From an uncultured Bacilli bacterium (lineage in GTDB: Bacteria; Bacillota_I; Bacilli_A; RF39; UBA660): 12,421 bases of DNA. The position numbers were made by a program, and so were the translations under genes. The stretch spans positions 1-12,421 of the forward strand of contig CANQCQ010000012.1 of the NCBI GenBank assembly GCA_947589725.1, in the 5' to 3' direction. The notes beneath the pieces are model-generated. The model was not told where the DNA came from. It did not search any database and worked only from the letters and a program-made list of their open reading frames with translations. Shown here piece after piece: positions 1 through 8,680 of the stretch. The number at the start of each line of letters is the position of its first letter. Position 1 is the first letter of the stretch.

Positions 1-3000
1 ATTCAAAAGAATTATAATCTTGATAGTGTTGATGATGATGGTCAAAATGAACAAGATGAAATATTCTTAACACAAACATTAGAAATTGCTAAGAAAACAG
101 AATCTAACTTTGTAGCGAGACATTTAACAGTTCCAAAGAGAGTTCCAGATGGTGACAAAGTCTTACTTACATTTGAAAATGAAGTATTATCTTATGAAGA
201 TGTTTCTAAGGTAAGAATTGATGGAGTTGACTATGATGTTACAAAAGATGGAAACACTTATAAAGTTGAATTAACTCCAAAGCATAAAGGATATAATACA
301 ATTTATGTTGAAAGTGTTGTTATAGGTAATAAAACATTTAAGGTTAATCGTAATTTAACTTATGTCTATGAAAATATTATTCCATCAATTGATTTTGCTA
401 GTGATATTCAAGAAAATCTAAATGAAAATTTAGGAATTATTGAATATAAGATTACCGACCCAGATAATTCTATTACGAAACTAACTGCTTATATGAAAAA
501 TAGTGCAGGTGCTTTAGTAACTACACAAGATGTTGAATTAAATTCTAATAGTCTTAGTATGTTATTACTAAGAACTTATAGATATACAATAGAATTAAAA
601 GCTGAATATGATATTGGTGATGGAAAGACATTTGAAACAATTTCATTATTTTCTAAAGAAAAAATTTCAGATCCTCGTGTTAATATTATCGAAGAATATT
701 CAGAAGAAGAAATTGCTAATAAGGGTGAAGATGTTTTATTAACATATAAAATTAATACTAATATAGATCAAGAATTAAAGAGAATCTTTATTGGCGACTT
801 TAGTTATGCAGCTAAAAAGTTAGATAATGATCTTTATCAAATAACTGTTCCTGCAACTAAGGGTGCTGGTCCAGTAACATTTAGAGCAACTAAGATGCAA
901 TTTGGAAATTCATACTATGATGTTGATGATCCAGATCCTGTTGTTGTAACAATACGTAAAGATATTCCAACTCTTACACACTTTGTGATAGATGAATCTA
1001 CAAATAAATTATCATTTAAGATTAATGATGAAGATAAATCAATAGTCCTTGATTCTACACTTAAAATTACTGATGGTACTACAGAAATAGTAAAACAATT
1101 AGATAAAGAAAAAAGTGATTTTGAATTTGATATTAAAGATTTAGGACTTGTAATTGGTAAAAATTATAATGTCAAAGTAAATTCTACATATAATTTGTTA
1201 GGTTCAGAAAAAGCAAAAACATCTAATGAAAATGTTGATATTTTTGAAAAGAATATTAAGTTAATTGGTGATGTAGATTATGGCTTTGATTTCAAATTAA
1301 ATTATGATTTATATTTAATGAGTGTTAAACAAGTTCTTCAAATTGGATTTAAATCAAGTAATAATTTTGGCCTTTTAGTTCAAAAAGTTATTATTGATGG
1401 AGAAGAATATAATGTAACTCATAAAGGTGATATTAAGTATGAAATTGATTATCAAGCAAAAAGCATTAATACTAATTCAATAACTATTGATAAAGTTATA
1501 CTTGAAAATAATAAAGCTTTTGATATCAATAAAGATGTAGCATTATACATTCAACCAATGGATGCTTCAATATCTATTAATCAGTTCTCTGAAAACTTAG
1601 AAACTCAAAAAGTTAAGTTTGGATATAAATTAGATGATGTTGATGGACAAATTCAATCAGAATTAAAATTTGTGCTTAAAGATTTTGAAGGAAAAACTCT
1701 AGAAGTTCAATATGCAAAAACTGATGAAGAAGAAGTAGAATTTAGTATTCCAAATCCACCAACTGCAAAATATCGCATTGAAGTTTATGCAGATAAATTG
1801 ATTATTACTGACTTTGTTATGGAAGATCAATTCTTAGGTTCTGCTGAATTTGATTCAGTAATAAATACTTCAATTAGAAGTAGTAGTGTTTCTACTTATT
1901 ATCCTAAGAAAGGTGAAATTATTTCTATAGATTATGCAATAAGTAGTTCTAAAGTAGTAACTATTGATCCTGAAGACCATTCAAATCAAGATAATGCTGT
2001 TAATATTACTACTCTTGTTATTAATGGAAAACCTTATCCAGTAGAATTACAAAAGAATGGACATTATAAAGTTTATTATACTGTTCAAGATGAAGATGGA
2101 TTAGAAGATATTAAAGTTACTCAAGTAAACTTTAGTAATGATACATCAGAGTTATTTACAATATCTAATACTGTAGATGTCTTAAAAGAAGAACCATCTA
2201 TTGTTAATTTCAAATCAGAAAATGATCTAAAGAATAACAAAGTAACATTTACTTTTGATGTCTTAGATCCTGATAAAGTATTAGGTAGTGATGCAATATA
2301 TGCAGAGTTTAATGGTTTAAAACAAAAAGTAAATGTTGGAGAAAACAAATTAGTCTTTGATGTTGAACCTGATAAATTATTAACATTTACTGTTAAAGCA
2401 GAATTTGATTTAGACAGTAACTTATTAAATAATGTAACTACAGATCAAAATGTATATAAAGATCATTCAATCTTTGAGAAACCATTTGTTTTAACAAGTG
2501 ATTATAATGTTACATTCAGTGATATTAAAACATTTAATAATCAAGGAGATGAGATTAAATACTTCGAAAAAGGAGAAGATATTAAAGTTTCATTTAAAGC
2601 AGAAGCTAAACATTCATTATATCCAACTGCTATTAAAGTTGATGGAGTAGAATATGAATTAGAAAAATTAACTGATGATACTTATACTATAACAATCAAA
2701 GGATATAAAGATGATGGCGTAATAAATGCTTCTATTGAATCTGTTAGATTAAATAGTGGAAATGTAGTAAATATTAAGAATCAAAATATATCATTTGAAG
2801 TATTAAAGGATGTTATTAAAGTTGATTCCTTCAATTGTGAAGAAGTTACTACTAATGCTGATCAATTAAAATTAGATATTGATATTACTGATAATGATAA
2901 GACTAATGGAAAAGTAAAAATTGAAGTAAAAGATGAATTTGGACATGATGTTGAAGTAATTGGAAATACAATCTTATCTTTAGGAAAGAATACAATTACA

Positions 3001-6000
3001 TTTACAAAGACAAATGCTTATAAATATTTTGTAGCAATCTATGCTTCATATGATAGAGATACAAATAAATTTGACAGTATAACTAACTATCATGAAAATG
3101 AAAGAATTTACTATAAAATTATTACTACTGTTAATCGCTATATTGAGATGAAAGATATAGTAGATGTACAATTGTTCAATTATGGCAGTGATGGTAGTGT
3201 TCAAAAGATTAATAGTTTAAGTCTTGATGATTTAGATGTTATTAGTAATAGTTTAGTTAAAGTTACTATGAAAGATTTACCAACTTTCTACAGTGAAATT
3301 AAGAGTTATAAAGTAGAAGAAGGAAAATTAAAATTAACATTAAGTTATGAAGATGCAATGGTATATACTGATAATGAGTTAAAACCATTAGTTGTTGAAT
3401 TAGATATTTTAGAAGATTCTAGTTATTCTTATAAAGGCTCATTTAAATCATTAGTTGATGAAATGAGAAAAGATCCTGATGGTACATTTGTATTAAATAA
3501 GGATTATGATTTAGATGATTATACAAGTAATACTAATACATTAATTGATTTTGAATTTAGTGGTGTAATTGAAGGAAATGGTCATACTATAAGTAATCTT
3601 CATAAGCCTTTATTTAAGACTTTAAGAGGAGCTCAAATTAAAGATATAGTATTTAAGAGTTCTCATTTTGGAGCTGCTGTTACTAGTGAAAAAGCTGTTG
3701 TTTCAATAAATGCATATAATAGTAAGATATTAAATGTTCACATTGATGGTGTTACTGCATATGGTGGAAATACTCTTGCATCATTTGTTATAAGAGCAAA
3801 TGAAGATACATTGATTGATGGATGTAGTGCAACAAATATTAACTTCTATACAACTTATACAAGTCAAAATATTAGTGGTATTGCATCAAATGTTAATAAA
3901 TCAACAGTATCTAACTGTTATGTTCAAGGTAATATTACATCATCATGGAAATATGCTAGTGGTATTACTTCATATGCTACTGATGCAGAAATAACTAATA
4001 ACATAGTTAATATGAGAATTACACCATACTTTAGTCATAGAGATGACGAAGGTAGTGGAGGTTTAGTAGGTAGAGGAACAGCTCAACTTAAAAACAATAT
4101 TAGTTTATTAAATTGTGGTAATAATATTTATACAGTTTATAATGCTAAGAGAGTTACTTTAAAAGCAGGCTCAGTTAATAATTATCAATTAGCTAATAGT
4201 ACTTCAGTTAAGAATGAAGATGCTGCAGTATTAGATGTTTTAGAAGAAGATATTAATACTGATTTATTCCAAAAAATGGCATTTGATTCTGAAGTATGGA
4301 ATATTGACGATGCATCAATTGATAATTTACCAGTACTAAAGACTGTTACATCATCATTTAGTGACAATGGTTCAAAACCAGTTCATTCTAATGTATATAT
4401 TCCAGATTATGATAGATTATCTAAACTAGGTGCTTATGAAGAAGAAAGAGAATTCATCTATCATAATATGTATAAATTAATGCCATTCTTTGATGCTAAA
4501 GATTTAGTAACTGATGGTAATAAAATAGATTTAGATAGTTCTTTAAATAAGAAAGCTATTAAGTATGTTTTACCTCTTGATAAGAATGGAAAATTAGTAT
4601 CTATTCTTACTACAGAGAATTATGCCGATTTAGGTTATATTGATATAGTATTTGAAGATGGAACTACTGAAAAACATTCAATTGATTATGATGATTATTA
4701 TGGAAATGTTGTTTCATATGTTGTATCTGATTTAAATGTTGGTTATAACTATAACAAATTTGTAGTTAATAAAGATGCTAGTGTAATTCAAAAATTAGTA
4801 GAAGAAGCAACTAATTATACTTATGATCGTGATTTAGATCCATTAACTAAGGGTGAAGATAGTAGATTATATAAAGAGTTCTTTGAGAAATATACAAAGA
4901 ATGATATCGAGGCATTTGTTGAAAAATCATTAGTTAATTCTGGATATATGCCTACATTTGATAGTGATATTCTAGATAACTTAATTATGCAAAATATCTC
5001 AGATAATAATAAATTAAAACAAATGCTATATACTTATAACTACTTCAAGTGTTGGTATAATGTTGATTTCAATGGAATTAATATGGCTGATACTATTATG
5101 TTCCATGCTGATGATATGTTTGATATTGGAATGACTATGTCTAATATATCTGAAGAACTTGTAAATAGTGGAGCAGGAACAGGAGCTACTGGTAGTTTCT
5201 ATTCTAATAATTTAGCTAAATATACAAGAATTAATAATTTAGGTTACTTATTTGATTACTACATTAATGGATTTACTGATTATGATTCTAGTGATGATTG
5301 GTTTAAAGATTATTGGAAAGGTGGAATATACGAAGAAGTAGATATTGGTTATAGTGATACACTTTATACATACTTTGATCATTTAAGAGCTAATGGAAAT
5401 GTCCAAAACTCATTCTTACCAGCTTTAAATGTTCCAGAAAATTCTATGTATATTCTTACAATGCCTACTCAAGTAATGTATGGTTCTTTAAGAACTTATG
5501 TAAAAGATCCATATGCAACAGAAGCTAAGGATGTTCAAGATTTCTTAACTAATATGGAAAAGACTAAGCGTCAAGCTAAAAACTTCTATACATTTGCTCA
5601 TACATTTGTAGGAGCAGAATATATGAATCCATATCATGATGTTAACTATGATATGAGAAGTACTTATGATGAAAATGGAATTGTTGTATTTAATAATCCA
5701 GGACAAACTACAGAAAATTATCATAAATACTTTGCAGAGGCTGTAGGTAAGTGGCCAGCTTCTAATGGAACAGGAGCTTATGCAAATGGAGCTGAAACAT
5801 ATTGGGTTACTATAAAATTAATCGGATCATTTAATGTTGCAACTCACGAATCATTACACAATCAAGATAGTAAAGTATTCTTAAAAGCATATGGACGTAG
5901 AGGTGATGCCGAAGATTATACTGCGGGTAACTTACAACAATACTTTAATGATGGTTGGATAAGTCCTAATGTTATGGAAGATTTTGATTATAATTCAACT

Positions 6001-7008
6001 ATTACTCAAAACTTTACTATGGATCGTGTAAGCAACAACAATGATTTAAAAGATTTCTATTCTAAATTAATTGAAGCAAATGATTATTTAGATTACATTG
6101 AAGCTCAAGCATTCTTAGAGTTATCACCTGAAGAACAGTCTAAGTTGTGTGTTCAAGTTTATTATCCAAAACTAGAAAATGAATCTGAAGAAGTTAAGAA
6201 AGCTGGAGACTCGACTGTAGGTTATCGTTTACTTAATGCAGATGAAATAAGAAGTATGGGTCTTCATACTATGGCAGATTTATGGGATAATCAAATAATG
6301 TTGCGTCCTGGTGTTAATAAAACAATTACAAGTGGTCCGGGAGCAAGCACTGATTCAATTTATAATATTCGTTGGTATCAACCACATGCTGATAATAGTC
6401 GTCCAGATGGTCCTAACTTTAAATGGTTAGCTTGGGAATTTGCTGGAATTGGTGGATATTATGATGGTTATATGGCTTACTTTAGTCAAACTTACATAGG
6501 AAAAAATACTAAAGATCCAAACTTAAAAACAACAGATTTAATAGCTTTACGTTATATTACTCAAAATCCAACTAATACATTCAGAGATTACAAATTAGGA
6601 CGTTATGAATTGATGAAGAGTAAGTGGGGTAATGATGATTATGTTGATGAGGATACAATTAAAGAAGAATATAAGAAAGCTTTAATTGCCGATACTAATG
6701 ATAAGAAGAGAGGCTTAGGTCAAAGTACTGCTGTTAAGAGAAAATATTATTTATATCTTAAGAGACAAACTAATGACTTTAGAATAAGTATATTTGATAA
6801 AGTTAATAATAAAATTAACAATATTGAAAACTTTAATGAAGTTGTATTAAATTATCAAGACAACATCAAATTAGATGATGATATTTCTCAAACAGAAATA
6901 GATAAAGATGAATCTAAGACAAACTCTGACAATGAAGATGCAGAAAACAGTGAAGAAAAATCACAAGAAGAAGTAGTCACTGATGATAAAAAAATCATTG
7001 TAGAATAA
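1..7008 (+). CDS. Giant exported M26-family (Zmp/IgA1-protease type) zinc metalloprotease, 5' end outside window
   Basis: The frame is open from base 1, so the gene begins upstream; the ATG at 493 is internal. 2335 residues are visible (numbered here from the first codon). Residues 128-1146 are five tandem modules of 195-210 residues, with the end of another before them. Residues ~1147-1460 look like the beta-helix that precedes M26 peptidases: IEGNGHTISNL near 1190 and a GLUG-type GGLVGR at 1353-1358. REFIYHNMYKLMPFFD (from 1483) and CWYNVDF (from 1684) match conserved M26 positions. The zinc site is HESLH at 1949-1953, followed by YGRRGDAEDYTAGNLQ, where Glu1971 should be the third ligand, as in pneumococcal ZmpB/ZmpC. 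YLDYIEAQA and DNQIMLRPG follow, also typical. The last ~50 residues are acidic and low-complexity. No LPXTG or C-terminal membrane helix is present; in Zmp proteins the anchor lies near the N-terminus, which is not visible. Only six Cys are present, as expected for an exported protein. Family members cleave host IgA, mucins or other glycoproteins; the substrate here is unknown. It ends in TAA and appears to be transcribed separately from the genes after it. Confidence 0.9.
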   Translation: MQKNYNLDSVDDDGQNEQDEIFLTQTLEIAKKTESNFVARHLTVPKRVPDGDKVLLTFENEVLSYEDVSKVRIDGVDYDVTKDGNTYKVELTPKHKGYNTIYVESVVIGNKTFKVNRNLTYVYENIIPSIDFASDIQENLNENLGIIEYKITDPDNSITKLTAYMKNSAGALVTTQDVELNSNSLSMLLLRTYRYTIELKAEYDIGDGKTFETISLFSKEKISDPRVNIIEEYSEEEIANKGEDVLLTYKINTNIDQELKRIFIGDFSYAAKKLDNDLYQITVPATKGAGPVTFRATKMQFGNSYYDVDDPDPVVVTIRKDIPTLTHFVIDESTNKLSFKINDEDKSIVLDSTLKITDGTTEIVKQLDKEKSDFEFDIKDLGLVIGKNYNVKVNSTYNLLGSEKAKTSNENVDIFEKNIKLIGDVDYGFDFKLNYDLYLMSVKQVLQIGFKSSNNFGLLVQKVIIDGEEYNVTHKGDIKYEIDYQAKSINTNSITIDKVILENNKAFDINKDVALYIQPMDASISINQFSENLETQKVKFGYKLDDVDGQIQSELKFVLKDFEGKTLEVQYAKTDEEEVEFSIPNPPTAKYRIEVYADKLIITDFVMEDQFLGSAEFDSVINTSIRSSSVSTYYPKKGEIISIDYAISSSKVVTIDPEDHSNQDNAVNITTLVINGKPYPVELQKNGHYKVYYTVQDEDGLEDIKVTQVNFSNDTSELFTISNTVDVLKEEPSIVNFKSENDLKNNKVTFTFDVLDPDKVLGSDAIYAEFNGLKQKVNVGENKLVFDVEPDKLLTFTVKAEFDLDSNLLNNVTTDQNVYKDHSIFEKPFVLTSDYNVTFSDIKTFNNQGDEIKYFEKGEDIKVSFKAEAKHSLYPTAIKVDGVEYELEKLTDDTYTITIKGYKDDGVINASIESVRLNSGNVVNIKNQNISFEVLKDVIKVDSFNCEEVTTNADQLKLDIDITDNDKTNGKVKIEVKDEFGHDVEVIGNTILSLGKNTITFTKTNAYKYFVAIYASYDRDTNKFDSITNYHENERIYYKIITTVNRYIEMKDIVDVQLFNYGSDGSVQKINSLSLDDLDVISNSLVKVTMKDLPTFYSEIKSYKVEEGKLKLTLSYEDAMVYTDNELKPLVVELDILEDSSYSYKGSFKSLVDEMRKDPDGTFVLNKDYDLDDYTSNTNTLIDFEFSGVIEGNGHTISNLHKPLFKTLRGAQIKDIVFKSSHFGAAVTSEKAVVSINAYNSKILNVHIDGVTAYGGNTLASFVIRANEDTLIDGCSATNINFYTTYTSQNISGIASNVNKSTVSNCYVQGNITSSWKYASGITSYATDAEITNNIVNMRITPYFSHRDDEGSGGLVGRGTAQLKNNISLLNCGNNIYTVYNAKRVTLKAGSVNNYQLANSTSVKNEDAAVLDVLEEDINTDLFQKMAFDSEVWNIDDASIDNLPVLKTVTSSFSDNGSKPVHSNVYIPDYDRLSKLGAYEEEREFIYHNMYKLMPFFDAKDLVTDGNKIDLDSSLNKKAIKYVLPLDKNGKLVSILTTENYADLGYIDIVFEDGTTEKHSIDYDDYYGNVVSYVVSDLNVGYNYNKFVVNKDASVIQKLVEEATNYTYDRDLDPLTKGEDSRLYKEFFEKYTKNDIEAFVEKSLVNSGYMPTFDSDILDNLIMQNISDNNKLKQMLYTYNYFKCWYNVDFNGINMADTIMFHADDMFDIGMTMSNISEELVNSGAGTGATGSFYSNNLAKYTRINNLGYLFDYYINGFTDYDSSDDWFKDYWKGGIYEEVDIGYSDTLYTYFDHLRANGNVQNSFLPALNVPENSMYILTMPTQVMYGSLRTYVKDPYATEAKDVQDFLTNMEKTKRQAKNFYTFAHTFVGAEYMNPYHDVNYDMRSTYDENGIVVFNNPGQTTENYHKYFAEAVGKWPASNGTGAYANGAETYWVTIKLIGSFNVATHESLHNQDSKVFLKAYGRRGDAEDYTAGNLQQYFNDGWISPNVMEDFDYNSTITQNFTMDRVSNNNDLKDFYSKLIEANDYLDYIEAQAFLELSPEEQSKLCVQVYYPKLENESEEVKKAGDSTVGYRLLNADEIRSMGLHTMADLWDNQIMLRPGVNKTITSGPGASTDSIYNIRWYQPHADNSRPDGPNFKWLAWEFAGIGGYYDGYMAYFSQTYIGKNTKDPNLKTTDLIALRYITQNPTNTFRDYKLGRYELMKSKWGNDDYVDEDTIKEEYKKALIADTNDKKRGLGQSTAVKRKYYLYLKRQTNDFRISIFDKVNNKINNIENFNEVVLNYQDNIKLDDDISQTEIDKDESKTNSDNEDAENSEEKSQEEVVTDDKKIIVE
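382..3438 (+). repeat. Five tandem ~200-residue two-part modules in the protease N-terminal stalk
   Basis: Modules start near bases 382, 967, 1564, 2194 and 2815, and the last ends near 3438, giving lengths of about 195, 199, 210, 207 and 208 residues. The first half of each opens with a hydrophobic strand and then a [I/V/L]xDxD-like turn (ITDPD, INDED, LDDVD, VLDPD, ITDND), then a Y/F-x-V strand near a 'YDLD'-like segment. The second half typically carries a KGE-type turn, then an IDGxEY-like strand pair (IDGEEY, INGKPY, VDGVEY; also IDGVDY at base ~220 in the partial upstream module) and a strand ending in a valine-rich exit. Sequence identity between modules is low, so these are protein-level repeats and not recent DNA duplications. 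They are probably Ig-like or M26-type beta-sandwich pairs that form a stalk holding the protease away from the cell; the fold is inferred. Confidence 0.7.
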
Positions 7009-7009
7009 T

Positions 7010-7079
7010 AAAAAACAGTTAATTAATTTTTGATATCTCCTCTTTGGAGTTTACATTAATTAATATTAACTGTTTTTTT
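7010..7079 (+). terminator. Long hairpin terminator of the protease gene, possibly bidirectional
   Basis: A 14-bp perfect outer stem (7010-7023, AAAAAACAGTTAAT, with 7065-7078) closes a structured interior that includes a small hairpin CTCC/GGAG (7037-7040 with 7046-7049, loop TCTTT). It is followed by seven T. It starts two bases after the TAA stop. Because the left arm begins with six A, the same element gives a U-tailed hairpin on the - strand too, where it could stop read-through from the hemolysin III gene. Confidence 0.85.
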
Positions 7080-7099
7080 ATTTATTTAATTTTATTAGG

Positions 7100-7105
7100 T
7101 ATAAT
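7100..7105 (+). promoter_or_regulatory. Probable -10 box of the YdcF-family gene
   Basis: A perfect TATAAT stands 18 bases before the ATG and just after the protease terminator. Transcription from it would start near 7112, giving a leader of about 12 bases that holds only the ribosome site GGTGAT (7115-7120). No good -35 box is visible at the usual spacing. A second TATAAT at 7109-7114 is too close to the start codon to leave room for the ribosome site. Confidence 0.55.
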
Positions 7106-7123
7106 ATATATAATGGTGATTAT

Positions 7124-7867
7124 ATGAGTGATTTTTATTATGAAAATAAAGATAAAATAAAAGTATGTTTAAAAGAAATATGGGATTATATGAAATTAAA
7201 TCAAAATATAGAAAAAAGTGATTTAATAATAGGATGTGGTTGTTCAAACCTTGATGTACCTATTAAATGTTCTAAACTTTATAAAGAAGGTTTTGCTTCT
7301 AAAATATTATTTACAGGTGGTTATGGTAAAATAACAAAAAAGATTTTTAATAAACCTGAATCTTTAATATATAGAGACATTGCTATCGAAAATGGAGTAG
7401 CTCAAAGTGATATTTTAACAGAAATAGAATCTACTAATACTGGAAGTAATTTTATTAATTCTTTACAACTAATAGAAAAATATAATATAAAAAGTGATAA
7501 AATAATAATAGTACATAAACCTTTTAATGAAAGAAGAACCTTATCAACAGCTAAAATGTTTTTAAAAAATAGAAAATTAATAATTACCTCTCCTGACATT
7601 TCTTTTGATGAATATTTTGAAAATTTAGATCATAGGAATCTTGATGAAATAATAGATGATATTTCTATAATTGTTGGTGATATTCAAAGAATTATAATCT
7701 ACCCACAATTTAATTTTCAAATTAGAAATCAAGTTCCCGAAAATATTATTAATGACTATTTTTATTTAAAAGATTTAGGATTTTCTAAATATATTTTATC
7801 TAAAGAAAAGATAGATAACTTAGTAAAAAAATATGGACCATTAGAAAATGTAAATTATTTTAATTAG
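7124..7867 (+). CDS. ydcF: YdcF/DUF218-family protein of unknown function
   Basis: This is a 247-residue cytosolic protein close in length to E. coli YdcF (a DUF218 protein reported to bind S-adenosylmethionine). The family's landmarks are in order: a short helical lead (1-30), strand LIIGCG (34-39), strand-turn ILFTGGYGK (61-69), a Glu-Ser pair at 79-80, IESTNTGSNF (101-110) matching the conserved E-S-x-N-T-x-x-N core, KPFNERRTLSTA (132-143) matching the K-P-x-x-x-R-R stretch, and VGDIQRIIIYPQFNFQI (184-200) with a following L-x-x-L-G-F segment near the C-terminus. The pocket residues are present and nothing looks broken. The start is supported by GGTGAT six bases before the ATG-containing TATATG. 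It has its own promoter and no co-directional partner: the next gene converges on it 20 bp downstream. No reaction can be assigned; DUF218 proteins as a group have also been linked to envelope and sugar metabolism. Confidence 0.88.
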   Translation: MSDFYYENKDKIKVCLKEIWDYMKLNQNIEKSDLIIGCGCSNLDVPIKCSKLYKEGFASKILFTGGYGKITKKIFNKPESLIYRDIAIENGVAQSDILTEIESTNTGSNFINSLQLIEKYNIKSDKIIIVHKPFNERRTLSTAKMFLKNRKLIITSPDISFDEYFENLDHRNLDEIIDDISIIVGDIQRIIIYPQFNFQIRNQVPENIINDYFYLKDLGFSKYILSKEKIDNLVKKYGPLENVNYFN

Positions 7868-7887
7868 ACAATTAAATTTTAAATATT

Positions 7888-8532
7888 TTATATTGCATAT
7901 AATAAAATAGAAAAAAACTGAAATATGCTTCCTCTTAGTACAAAAAAGTGCCAAATAGAGTGCATATATTTAACCTTTCCTCCTATTAGATATACTATTG
8001 CTCCTAAAGTATAAATGATTCCACCAATTAGTAATAGAATAACTCCTGGAAATGCTAAATTATGTATTAAAGTATTGAATGAAAATACTATCATCCATCC
8101 CATAATTATGTAAAGAGGAAAAGATATATATTTAAACTTTTCAAGATTTATAATATTACCTATTATTCCTATTAAAGCCATTAACCAAATAATTATTAGC
8201 ATCATGATACCTTTTCCTCCACCAATAATTAATAAAAGAAAAGGGGTATAGCTTCCTGCTATTAAAAGATAGATACTACAATGATCAAAAATTCTAAATA
8301 TTTTTTTCGCTTTGTTGGGTTTAAATGCATGATATAGACAACTCATTAAATAAAGTATTATTAGACTAATTCCATAAATTATACTTGCAATAATTCCTAC
8401 AGCATTACGATGAATACTTGAAAATATAATGCATAATACTAATGCAACAATTGAAAGTACTGCTCCAATTCCGTGTGATATAGAACTTGTTAGTTCTTCT
8501 GATAATGTGTATTTTGGTAATTTATTTTTCAT
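7888..8532 (-). CDS. trhA: Hemolysin III family / TrhA-type (PAQR-like) integral membrane protein
   Basis: 214 residues, the usual length for this family (Bacillus cereus hemolysin III, E. coli YqfA/TrhA). About seven hydrophobic segments span almost the whole chain. Family motifs are present: an N-terminal E-x(6)-H-G-x-G (SISHGIGAVL, 17-26), SCLYHAF (64-70), FRIFDHCSIYLLIAGSYTPF (79-98) and HSIWHFFVLRGS (191-202). Ser64, His68, Asp83, His191 and His195 are the residues equivalent to the metal site of PAQR proteins. The ATG is supported by AAGGAGA six bases upstream on the - strand. The gene is transcribed leftwards, divergent from the wall operon and convergent with the YdcF gene, and no hairpin follows its TAA stop. 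Family members are tied to membrane lipid homeostasis; the haemolysin name comes from one expressed homologue and says little about the role here. Confidence 0.9.
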   Translation of the reverse strand: MKNKLPKYTLSEELTSSISHGIGAVLSIVALVLCIIFSSIHRNAVGIIASIIYGISLIILYLMSCLYHAFKPNKAKKIFRIFDHCSIYLLIAGSYTPFLLLIIGGGKGIMMLIIIWLMALIGIIGNIINLEKFKYISFPLYIIMGWMIVFSFNTLIHNLAFPGVILLLIGGIIYTLGAIVYLIGGKVKYMHSIWHFFVLRGSIFQFFSILLYAI

Positions 8533-8559
8533 ATTAAATCTCCTTCTTTTCTTTAATTT

Positions 8560-8568
8560 ATTATAACA
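8560..8568 (-). promoter_or_regulatory. Extended -10 promoter of the hemolysin III-type gene
   Basis: Read on the - strand, 8568 to 8560 is TGTTATAAT, a perfect TATAAT with the TG of an extended -10. It stands 27 bases before the ATG with the ribosome site in between. The -35 region is weak, which extended -10 promoters tolerate. The same nine bases occur twice on the + strand in front of the hydrolase gene. Confidence 0.65.
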
Positions 8569-8640
8569 TAATTAAATTTATTATTGAGAATTTTTATTTT
8601 ACATTAATTTACATCTTGGTTTTAAATTGAAATATTTCTA

Positions 8641-8649
8641 TGTTATAAT
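8641..8649 (+). promoter_or_regulatory. Extended -10 promoter, distal copy, for the hydrolase-murF-ddl operon
   Basis: TGTTATAAT, a perfect extended -10, lies 59 bases before the hydrolase ATG. A start near base 8656 would give a leader of about 50 bases. No convincing -35 is visible. It is exactly 40 bases upstream of an identical copy at 8681. Confidence 0.55.
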
Positions 8650-8680
8650 ATGGTACAGAATAAATTTTTTAATTTTATTA

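Noticed and set aside
493..495. ATG at 493 as the start of the giant gene
   Set aside because: The frame is open for all 164 codons before it, those codons encode a module like the later ones, and no ribosome site precedes the ATG.
2121..2348. 75-residue reading frame on the - strand inside the giant gene
   Set aside because: It is a shadow of the protease repeat region, with no ribosome site, promoter or recognisable domain.
4185..4367. 60-residue reading frame on the - strand inside the giant gene
   Set aside because: Shadow of the beta-helix/M26 linker region without start signals.
7402..7599. 65-residue hydrophobic frame on the - strand inside the YdcF-type gene
   Set aside because: The reverse of an AT-rich gene reads as hydrophobic by composition; no ribosome site, and the + strand frame has clear family motifs.
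7868..7887. A terminator between the convergent YdcF-type and hemolysin III-type genes
   Set aside because: The 20 bases are all A/T except for one C near the left edge, and form no stable stem.
8590..8640. Riboswitch or leader RNA in the divergent intergenic region
   Set aside because: The region is almost pure A/T with no conserved GC-containing helices or terminator hairpin; only promoter elements can be supported.
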